A stretch of 32,653 bases of DNA from Helicobacter sp. 12S02634-8 (lineage in GTDB: Bacteria; Campylobacterota; Campylobacteria; Campylobacterales; Helicobacteraceae). The notes beneath the pieces were generated by a model. That model searched no databases. It was not told where the DNA came from and saw only the letters and a list, made by a program, of their open reading frames with translations. The translations under genes and the position numbers were made by a program. Numbering within the stretch: position 1 is the first letter of the stretch; each line of letters opens with the position of its first letter. The stretch lies in assembly GCF_002272865.1 (NCBI RefSeq), contig NZ_MLAP01000013.1:1-32653 (forward strand), in the 5' to 3' direction. Shown here piece by piece: positions 1-8,000 of this stretch.

Positions 1-37
1 AGCTTTTTAGGAAAGGGAAAATGCTGATTGCCATAGA

Positions 38-331
38 TGGTTATCAAATGCGAATAATTCAATACGCACAAATCACCTGCTATATGTTATTTGAATACAA
101 TTTATCGAACCCCCTACACTCCACCATCTCTATTTTCTTTTGCATACAATATTCTAAACATTGATACATTATTTTCCTCTAAAACCACCTATTTTGCGAG
201 CTTTTGTGTAGATTTTTTTGATAGATTTTCTGCAAGCCCCTGATTTACGAAACTTCCCCATATTCAAAAAAGTGGTTATCAACTGGTTAGTTTTTGACAA
301 TGAGTTTTTATGTCTGTTGTTTGATAACCAC
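38..331. repeat. GGTTATCAA repeats and 11-bp inverted repeat in the leftmost intergenic region
   Basis: The first 498 bases have no convincing gene. GTGGTTATCAA at 272-282 is the exact reverse complement of TTGATAACCAC at 321-331, so RNA or single-stranded DNA could form an 11-bp stem. A third copy (TGGTTATCAA) starts at 38, and a related sequence (GTGGTATCAAG) lies near 430. The role is unknown; a replication or regulatory protein binding site is possible but not shown. Confidence 0.45.
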
Positions 332-498
332 CCTTTAGGTCAAATTCCCCTCCCATTGTATTTTTCTACCCTCTCGTTGATTTATCTTTTCAGATGTGTT
401 ACTATTTCCTGAAGTAATAAATAGCAAAGTGGTATCAAGATAAAAAGTATGCCTTTGCTTTGTGGCATATAGCTTAAAAATCAAAAAGGAAATCATAA

Positions 499-1305
499 AT
501 GGCAGCAGTCCAAACCGATGAAGTAAGTTTTAGCTTAAATTTCTATTCGCAAGTTTTTGATAATGGCTTAGATGATGTCATTATTGCAAGAAGCACTGAT
601 GGATACACAAAAAATATTATATTCGAACACAAACAAAATGTAACAAGCTATGGTAAAGGTAAAGCCTTGAGTCAAGCAATTATTTATCTTGCAAGATTCA
701 ATCGAGATGGTGTGCCGATACCAGCTAAAATTTGTCTTGTTAGCCAAGATGAAAACAAATGCTTTATTTATGACAGCATAGATTATATTGATATGATCAA
801 CGATATAGAACGCTATGCAAATTTAAAAGCCAGTGATGGGATTTTGGATTTTAAAGCCAATGAGCCAAAAGAAATCATAGAATTTAATCTATCAAACGAA
901 AAGGGCAAAAAAGAAATCAAGGAATTTGTGCGCGAAAAGAGAAATTCTGTAAAAATTGAGATCAATGAACATAATGTCTATGGATGGTCGCAGTTTTATT
1001 ACGAAAATGCCACCAAATCCAAACAAAAGCCTGAGAAAAAAGCATTTTTTAATGAATTGAAAAATCCAAAAGGAACATTGAGAGATTATATCAACGCTTG
1101 GCAAGGGCAAGAGTTGGATTTTAAATATATTATGGATATGCTCAACGACCCCTTAACGCAGAAAAAATTAGGAGCTTTTTATACACCAAGCCATTATGCA
1201 AAACTAGGAGCAGAGCTGGTTAAAGAAGCTATTAATAGAGCTATGGGGGGGGGCAGATACAAGATTATGTTATCATCGATCGCTGTGCTGGAAGTGGTAA
1301 TTTAG
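499..1305 (+). CDS. Type IIG-like restriction/methyltransferase, N-terminal part (phase-off)
   Basis: This is the first part of a gene that continues at 1254-2852 in another frame. The start has AAGGA eight bases upstream. The N-terminal half resembles a nuclease domain: an E-x-K element (EHKQ) near residue 49 could be part of a PD-(D/E)xK site. Near residue 230 the typical pre-motif-I element of adenine methyltransferases appears (LGAFYTPSHYAK). The frame is lost at nine Gs (1245-1253) just before the SAM-binding motif, after which the translation becomes meaningless and stops at 1305. With ten or seven Gs, one protein of about 784 residues would be read, a usual length for combined restriction-modification enzymes. 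The nuclease assignment is inference; the methyltransferase assignment of the joined gene is firm. Confidence 0.75.
   Translation: MAAVQTDEVSFSLNFYSQVFDNGLDDVIIARSTDGYTKNIIFEHKQNVTSYGKGKALSQAIIYLARFNRDGVPIPAKICLVSQDENKCFIYDSIDYIDMINDIERYANLKASDGILDFKANEPKEIIEFNLSNEKGKKEIKEFVREKRNSVKIEINEHNVYGWSQFYYENATKSKQKPEKKAFFNELKNPKGTLRDYINAWQGQELDFKYIMDMLNDPLTQKKLGAFYTPSHYAKLGAELVKEAINRAMGGGRYKIMLSSIAVLEVVI
1245..1253 (+). repeat. G9 homopolymer tract, probable phase-variation switch
   Basis: Nine consecutive Gs lie inside the methyltransferase gene. In the current state the two halves are in different frames; adding one G (or losing two) joins them. Slipped-strand mispairing at such tracts is a well-known on/off switch of restriction-modification genes in Helicobacter and Campylobacter. 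Confidence 0.8.
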
Positions 1306-1328
1306 AACAAGAGTTTGATGATGAATTA

Positions 1329-2852
1329 TTGAGCCATACGATAGTTAGCACTTATGAACTCAAAGAGTGGATAGTTTTAAAAGATAGGCTTGGAGGGCGT
1401 GTAAGAGCTATCATACCACCAAAACCAAAGATGGAAAATAGTCTTTTTGAATTTGAAGATTTATTAAATACTGATGGCTTTTTGAGTGGTGCAAATGCTT
1501 TAAGTCGTGATATTATAGACAATCCTATCATTAAAAAATATATTAACGATCCAAAATGTGCCATCATACTCTATGAAAATCCTCCTTATGCCGAAACAAC
1601 CAGCATAGAGTTTCAAAAGAAAAAACAAGGCAAGGAAAGTTCTGATTGGAAACAAAATTTCATTGTTACTGAAATGAAAAAAGAAATTAAAGGTGCTACA
1701 ACAAACGACCTTGCAAATGCTTTTATTTGGAGTGGCTTTAAATACTTCTTGCGTGATGAGCTTGATAGTTATATCGTATTCTCACCGATAAAATATTGGA
1801 AATCACAGCACTTGATTCAAAAGAAATTTATAGATGGCTATGCTCTCAATCGCAGACATTTTCACGCTCCAACTGATGCTTGTGTGAGTCTAATATCTTG
1901 GAGCAACCAAAACGACACCACAACCACACAAATATCACTAAAAGCTGTTGATATAATAGATAATAAAATAGAGAATCAAGGCGAATTAGTGGCTAAAAAA
2001 TGCTTCAATATGATTAGCTCTAAACTCTATGAAGAAAACAGGGCAAGTGATATAGAAGGTGGAATTTTATGTGATTTAAATGGTTTAGAGAGCGACCCAA
2101 AACAAAATAAAAAACTAAGTGCCAACCCAAGCTATAACAACGATAAAAATGATGGTATTATAGGCTATTTGGCAACTGATAGCTTTGGACTCGATAACCC
2201 TAGACTCCACTCTTGCCTTACAATAGGGACTAAATTCAATGGTCATGGTTTTTATATGCGCCGTGATAATTTCCTAGAAAAGCTTCCCGTATTTGCTGCT
2301 TCTCGTTATCCAGACCACTGCAATGATTGGAAAGTAATGAGTTTTATTATGAAAACAGCTGATAAAGCAGATGAGTATCTAGCAGATATAAAAAGTGGTA
2401 TCTTAGATAAGTTTTTATTGAGGACTATGTTTTGGATAAGTTTGAGTCATTATCCACATTTGCGTAGTTTAAAAGGCAGCGATGATAGACTTTATATCAA
2501 CGAGCTTTGCTTTGATGGCGACACACTAGCTATGCAAACAATGCAAGATTTTATCAACAAAGGCTATCAACTCACCGATACCGAAAAAAGCCTATTAGAT
2601 GAGTTTCACGAGATACTTAAATTTGTAAAGACCACTGATGAATATAACAGCGAATTCAAATATGGACTCTACCAAATAGATGAAGAGATCAATATCAAAA
2701 TACAGCAAGGAACTCATAGTAATGGTGAGCCAAAAATGGCATTTAAATATGGTGATTTAAACAATATCATTAAAGCATTTAAACTAAAAGTCAAAGAATA
2801 TTACAAAGAAAATTTAGTTGATACTCTATTTGAGTATGAATTTTTAAAATAA
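1329..2852 (+). CDS. Type IIG-like DNA adenine methyltransferase, catalytic and target-recognition part (out of frame with its start)
   Basis: The open frame really begins at about 1239. The TTG at 1329 is only the first possible start codon and is probably not used. Just downstream of the G tract (about 1272-1310) is SAM-binding motif I (IDRCAGSGNLE), and at about 1575-1592 is the catalytic NPPY motif (YENPPYAE) of N6-adenine or N4-cytosine methyltransferases. The remaining 400 or so residues are as expected for a target-recognition region. It has no ribosome site of its own and no complete methyltransferase fold without the upstream frame, so as sequenced it is probably silent. It may serve as self-protection or defence cargo of the mobile element when switched on. 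Confidence 0.75.
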   Translation: MSHTIVSTYELKEWIVLKDRLGGRVRAIIPPKPKMENSLFEFEDLLNTDGFLSGANALSRDIIDNPIIKKYINDPKCAIILYENPPYAETTSIEFQKKKQGKESSDWKQNFIVTEMKKEIKGATTNDLANAFIWSGFKYFLRDELDSYIVFSPIKYWKSQHLIQKKFIDGYALNRRHFHAPTDACVSLISWSNQNDTTTTQISLKAVDIIDNKIENQGELVAKKCFNMISSKLYEENRASDIEGGILCDLNGLESDPKQNKKLSANPSYNNDKNDGIIGYLATDSFGLDNPRLHSCLTIGTKFNGHGFYMRRDNFLEKLPVFAASRYPDHCNDWKVMSFIMKTADKADEYLADIKSGILDKFLLRTMFWISLSHYPHLRSLKGSDDRLYINELCFDGDTLAMQTMQDFINKGYQLTDTEKSLLDEFHEILKFVKTTDEYNSEFKYGLYQIDEEINIKIQQGTHSNGEPKMAFKYGDLNNIIKAFKLKVKEYYKENLVDTLFEYEFLK

Positions 2853-2857
2853 AAGAT

Positions 2858-2946
2858 ACGATTGTGCCGAATAGTAATCGATGATAGTTTTGAAACTCTA
2901 ATCCCAAAAAGGGTTATCATCGATCACAAAACCTAAACGATTGTGC
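2858..2946. repeat. Inverted repeat bracketed by 10-bp direct repeats, downstream of the methyltransferase gene
   Basis: ACGATTGTGC occurs at 2858-2867 and again at 2937-2946. Between them, ATCGATGATA (2877-2886) and TATCATCGAT (2915-2924) form a perfect 10-bp inverted repeat. No T run follows, so it is not a typical intrinsic terminator. It could be a protein-binding or recombination site; the function is unknown. Confidence 0.45.
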
Positions 2947-2961
2947 GAGTTTTTGTGATAG

Positions 2962-3008
2962 TGTAATATATTACATTGTTTATATTAGAATTTATGTAAT
3001 ACATTACA
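2962..3008. promoter_or_regulatory. Two operator-like palindromes, TGTAAT-NN-ATTACA, 33 bp apart
   Basis: TGTAATATATTACA (2962-2975) is a perfect 14-bp palindrome and TGTAATACATTACA (2995-3008) has the same arms. The start-to-start spacing of 33 bp is about three helical turns, as expected for dimers binding on one DNA face. No clear promoter or gene start is attached to them; the nearest genes (ends at 2852 and 3096) converge here, so a centromere-like or relaxosome role is as possible as repression. Confidence 0.5.
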
Positions 3009-3095
3009 GAAAAGAAAATGTGCTAGATACTTGATTTGGTGAATTACCCAACCACCAAAGATGGTTTGGCTTCTTGATTCAATGATAAATCAATA

Positions 3096-5069
3096 TCAAT
3101 GATCTAATTTGTTTCTTAAATTCATGGTTGTATCAATAATTGAGTCCAAGGCTTTGTCAATACCAATGCTCCCACCACTCAAAACCACATTTTTAAGCTC
3201 ATTGAACTTATCTTGAGGGAAGCAGTTATCTTTTGAGGGGCTTTGTCCATCTTTACAAGGACTAAAAGAAATCTTATTGAGGTCATCAAGAGTAATATTA
3301 GCACAAGAGGTGTCCCTTAGAGTTCTTCCAAGTTGTGTCATAATGCCTTCTGCAAAAATCTTAGTGATTTTTTGAGAGTAGCAGCAATAGTGATCCCTAA
3401 GGAGTTGTGCTCCCATAAAATCTTTTACAACCTCGCTAGTCCTATTGGCAAGAGCAGCATTAAGTTCAGATATTCTAGCATCATCAAGGAAGGGTAGATT
3501 ATCTTTTGTGAGAACTATTGCTGGTGGTGGAATACGCACACACAAGCCTGAAGCCAATCTTCTACTAGTAATGGCAAGTTTGGGATCAGGGCGCTGCTCT
3601 GCAAACTCAAGGTCAGTGCAAGTATTTCCATCATTGAAAGTATTAGCAATATCTAGAATAGCTGCTCCAATAGCGTTGTATGGCATTGGTAAGGCACTTA
3701 CGACTGAATCAAGTGCCTTAATAGTTTGTGCTTTGAGTGATTCTTTTTTTATTCCTTGGTCTGAATCTGAAACAGGAATATAAGCAGACTCTGACACTGG
3801 GAACTGCCTTTTCATTTCAGATTCAACTGTTGGATTGGATAACTCTGGGTCTAAAAATCTTTTGCCATATTTTGACCTGATATAAGGAACTGTTTCTGCT
3901 CCACCACAAACCGTTTCTGCTGCAATGATCAAATCTTCAGGTGAGAGGGCATAAAGGGCATAAATTTTATTGCCTGCTGCATCGGTAGAATATTCCTTAA
4001 GCCCATATCTCGCATAAAAATAAGTATTTAAGTCTTCAGCTTTAATGGTTCCATCATCTTCTTTGCCAAAGGCTGCCATCAAAATAGCAATATCTTTACC
4101 ACTCACAGGATAAGGGGTCTTAGCAGAAAACAAAAGTCTTTCTTGAGATTGTTTATCCTCTTCAGAGAGTTCATCTAGGTTTTTGCCAAGCTGATAATTA
4201 ATTATCGTACCATAACTTAGACCAAATTTACCCACCATACATTGGGCATAATTTGCTGCTTTAGCATCTCCCTCAGAACTAGCCCCTGACATCTCTTCAT
4301 AGCTTTTAATATCCTCATTAGGATTAGAGCACGCCCCATTTGCAATGTAGCAGTTATCATTGTTTTTACCCTGCTGTATGCTTTCATCTTTATTTGTAAG
4401 AGCCTTGAAGACTTCACGACCAATATCAGCCAATACCTTAGACCCTATCGATTTTACTACTTCCTTTGCGACATTTTCTGTAATTTTTAGGCTAAATTGT
4501 TTAAAAAAAGATGATGTTGCCTCTTTAACCCCAGCTTTTGCAAACTCTGAAATACCTGATAGCACTCCTGGTGCTGCAGTCCAAGCACTTCTCCCTGCAG
4601 CAATCCCATCTACTATAGGACCAGTGAGTAACATCATTCCATATTTTATAGCCATCATCCATGGATTGGGAGGGTCTATGAAAGTCCCATGATCGCAATA
4701 AGAATGTTCCCCTGAGAAAATATGAGTGGTTTGCTCTGCCATTGCTGCTTTCCCCATCGTTGCAATCCCTTTGGCTGAATCACCAGCCTGTAGGTTTGTT
4801 TCTACCTCTGGAATATTTTTTAAATAACTAGGAGTGCCAGGATATGTTGTGGTTTGAACAGAATAAGCCTTACACCCTGTTTGCTTCTTGCGTGTTTTTT
4901 GGCAGATTTTAATAACCTTCTTTGACATATAGATCACTTTGCCATTAATGTCAGTAATGGGATTTATCGCCTGTTCTTCTACACGGCAATTACTACTTGT
5001 ATCATTGTCATCTGCTTGTAGCACTCCTGCTATCAAAAGAAAAATTAGTATTAAAAGTCTTGGCAGCAT
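3096..5069 (-). CDS. traN: TraN-like mating-pair protein carrying the TraN C-terminal region
   Basis: This exported protein has 657 residues. A signal peptide occupies residues 1-19 (MLPRLLILIFLLIAGVLQA), so it is made as its own secreted protein. The stretch from about residue 559 (HYCCYSQKITKIFAEG) through DTSCANITLDDLNKISFSPC matches the closing part of F-plasmid TraN, where a Cys-containing segment is followed by a QxGR-LG region, then DCRG-T-DEL-K-I-F. The middle 450 residues are not recognised. There are many cysteines, suggesting disulfides in the periplasm or outer membrane. GAGGA lies eight bases before the ATG. It overlaps the end of the giant TraN by 19 bases and is the last gene of the operon. 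TraN stabilises mating pairs by contacting the recipient surface; here that job seems shared by two polypeptides. Confidence 0.7.
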   Translation of the reverse strand: MLPRLLILIFLLIAGVLQADDNDTSSNCRVEEQAINPITDINGKVIYMSKKVIKICQKTRKKQTGCKAYSVQTTTYPGTPSYLKNIPEVETNLQAGDSAKGIATMGKAAMAEQTTHIFSGEHSYCDHGTFIDPPNPWMMAIKYGMMLLTGPIVDGIAAGRSAWTAAPGVLSGISEFAKAGVKEATSSFFKQFSLKITENVAKEVVKSIGSKVLADIGREVFKALTNKDESIQQGKNNDNCYIANGACSNPNEDIKSYEEMSGASSEGDAKAANYAQCMVGKFGLSYGTIINYQLGKNLDELSEEDKQSQERLLFSAKTPYPVSGKDIAILMAAFGKEDDGTIKAEDLNTYFYARYGLKEYSTDAAGNKIYALYALSPEDLIIAAETVCGGAETVPYIRSKYGKRFLDPELSNPTVESEMKRQFPVSESAYIPVSDSDQGIKKESLKAQTIKALDSVVSALPMPYNAIGAAILDIANTFNDGNTCTDLEFAEQRPDPKLAITSRRLASGLCVRIPPPAIVLTKDNLPFLDDARISELNAALANRTSEVVKDFMGAQLLRDHYCCYSQKITKIFAEGIMTQLGRTLRDTSCANITLDDLNKISFSPCKDGQSPSKDNCFPQDKFNELKNVVLSGGSIGIDKALDSIIDTTMNLRNKLDH

Positions 5070-8000
5070 TTGTATTTCCTCTCCTCAACAGATTTTAAAT
5101 AGGTAAAAAAGATACGATTGGCAAAAGGGAATGGGAACTCTAGTTTTTTAATCGTTACATCTCCTGTTTCTTTATCTAAGATACCAATAGAATAAATGGA
5201 GTTGTCCCTCAAATAGGTCAAATCCCTATTAAACTCACACGCTGGGGCTACCTTTGTTTTAGTGGCTTCTAGGGCTTCTTCTTGTTCTAAAACCTCCAAC
5301 TGCTTCTCAAGAAGATCTATCTTTTTTTGATAATCCTTACCAATGATTTTATTGAAGTTAGGGTCTTTGGGTTTTGAGGGGTCATAATGAGTTACAACAA
5401 TCTTTTCATTGACTTTTGCACCTTGAGCACTCAATCGCTTGAATAAATCAACATTTTTTTCTCCATTGACAAAAGGAATATCCCAGAAATCACAATCATA
5501 ATAATATACGCCTGCTGTAGGGCTTGTGTTGTATCTACAATTTGGATGGGATCGTTCATAATCATTATCATCAGATTCTATCTGCTCTGTACGCTTACCA
5601 TAGCTCAAGGTTACCTCTACAACATTGCTAGAATAAATACTATTGACTTCATCTATATAGGCTTGGAGTTCATTTTGTTTTTTGGGAATTAAAACATCTT
5701 CTAGCTCAATCAAACGAGGGGTTTTAATCATCAAAGTTCCTGCACTGCCACTAATAGAGTCTTGTCCAAATAAAGTTCCACCCCCTATAGGCGACCAAGG
5801 ATCATTAGAGCACCTCCTGGGTGATTCCTCCTTGAGTTCTGTCTTAAAGTCTTCAAGCTCTTTTTGGAGAGTTTCAAGCCTTTTTTGATAATCACAATCC
5901 CCCTGCCCTAAAAGTTTGTTGAAGTTGGTATCTGGACCTGTTGATGGGGCGTAATTTCCTACACAAACTCTCTCATTGACTTTAACGCCTTGAGAAGCAA
6001 TGCGATTAAATAAAGAAGAGTTATTGCCCCCATTGACAAGGGGGACATCCCAATAGGTGCATTCATATATGTTATATTTACTCCAGAAGATATGCTCAAT
6101 AAATTTACAACCATGTCCCTTTTTTTCCTCGCGCTTTTCCCTTTGCGTTCTTGCCCCATAGCTTAAAACAACCTCTTGAATAGGAGAAATAGAAGCTATA
6201 GTATCTTTGAGGTCTTGGATTTCCTTTTCTTTTTGAGGGATTAATTTGTCTTGGAGTTCAATCATACGAGAGGTTTTGAGATCACTCACTAAAGAAATAT
6301 TTTGTAAAGTTCCAGCTGGGGTCGCAGTCAAACGCACTCTACTTATGGATTCTTTAGCGATCAATTGCCCTGCTTTATTATAAAAAGAAAACTCATAATC
6401 AGAGGGAGTGGGTAAGATGATACTCACACCCAAAGTAGCATTATTAAAGACTTTTAAACGAGAAATGGGGTGATAATTACATCGGTAGTCTTTATCAACA
6501 TCATACCAGCTTTCAAAATCACAGTTATTCGAAATACATTTGCAATCACCAGGGTTCTTATATCGATCAGGCATAAGATATGTTCGTTGCACCCAAGGCG
6601 CTGAATTGAAGTTAGATCCTGTAGTTTCAGGAGCAAGTTGAATAACACCATAACCCACTTGCCCTGCCAATGCAGGAGCATAATAATTGAGGGAATCATT
6701 AAAATAAGTATCTTGGATTAGAGCTCTAAAGGGTCTGCTATAGCCATTTTCTAAAAAATAATCACCTAGTCCATAGCCTTCTTGCTTAAAGGGCTTGCGA
6801 AACAATGTAAAAGCATTTAATATATTTAGAGCAGGCGCCCAAGAAGGAACAATATCATTGTGAATAACAATTTTTCGATATGTAGGATCTCCAAGTTCAG
6901 GTAGTCCCAAATTTAAAATAATTCCATTGATATTTTCCCCATTGTTGAGCGTGCCAATTTGAGTTGCAAAGATAATTTGTTGAGAATCATTGATTTGTGC
7001 CCTAAAATTCATCACCCCATGCCCACTATCTCTACAGTCCTTGGGAAGTGATCCATGCTTGATACCTTCATATTTACAATAATCTATTTTCTCTTGGTCT
7101 TTGTAGTTTTCTGAAACAATCAAAGTCCCACCAACCTGATTGTTAGTAAATGAAGCTGTAAAACTCCCCTTTCTGGAATCTGCAGCAGTATTGGTTCTCA
7201 AGCAAGTAGGATCAGCAAGATAAATATCTTCATCTCCCTTGCTAACATTGACAGAAACATCTTTACATACCCTTTGAACGGTTTCTACTTGGACATCTTC
7301 ATAGGTTTCTGTTTCAAACAAAGGAACAGTGCAGGTTTTGGTCGTAGTTTGCATCTGATTGATCCCACAGACTACTTCTTTTTTAGTATTTGGACAAGTC
7401 CCCTTAAATCCTGTTAAGTTTCCAGAAGCATCCATTATGGGTCGATGGGTATCACAATAGATATAGTTGCTATGGAGTTTGATTTTATCTTCATCACTCA
7501 CAACAGAACTCTCATTGCAATTAGCTGGGTTCATGGTTACTTGCTCTTGCTTCAAACACACATGATTGATCAAACTCCCCTTAGAAGCTGGGCATTCATA
7601 AGTATAGCTCTTAGTTTCTAGTCTGGTATCTTGCAAGCTTGTTTGGATACCATCTTTATCAAGGGGGTTGGGGGTAGCAATTTCTGACTTGAGATTACTA
7701 AATGCAAGTGTCTGGACAAGTTTGCAGTTCTCCTTAATTTTTGTTGGGCAGTTGTCATAAAAGCACTTTCTTTGCATAGGGTTTGTGAAACAATCATCAC
7801 CAGCTAATTTGTTGTAGTAGCTTGTGCAATTAACCTTCTGTGCTTCTCCATTAAAAATGGCATTGGCAGCAGGATCTATTTGAGTACAAACTTCAACTAA
7901 TTTGCCAGCCATGGGAATACTCATTGCCCTCATTGCCTTCTGAAAAGACTCATCAGGAATGGTTTTATCTATCTTAGAATCATACTCTCTCTCAATTCGC

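Noticed and set aside
218-412. 64-codon + strand ORF
   Set aside because: It overlaps the inverted repeat, has no ribosome site and gives a composition with no protein-like pattern.
892-1110. 72-codon minus-strand ORF inside the methyltransferase gene
   Set aside because: It is a shadow of the true + strand frame, which carries recognisable motifs.
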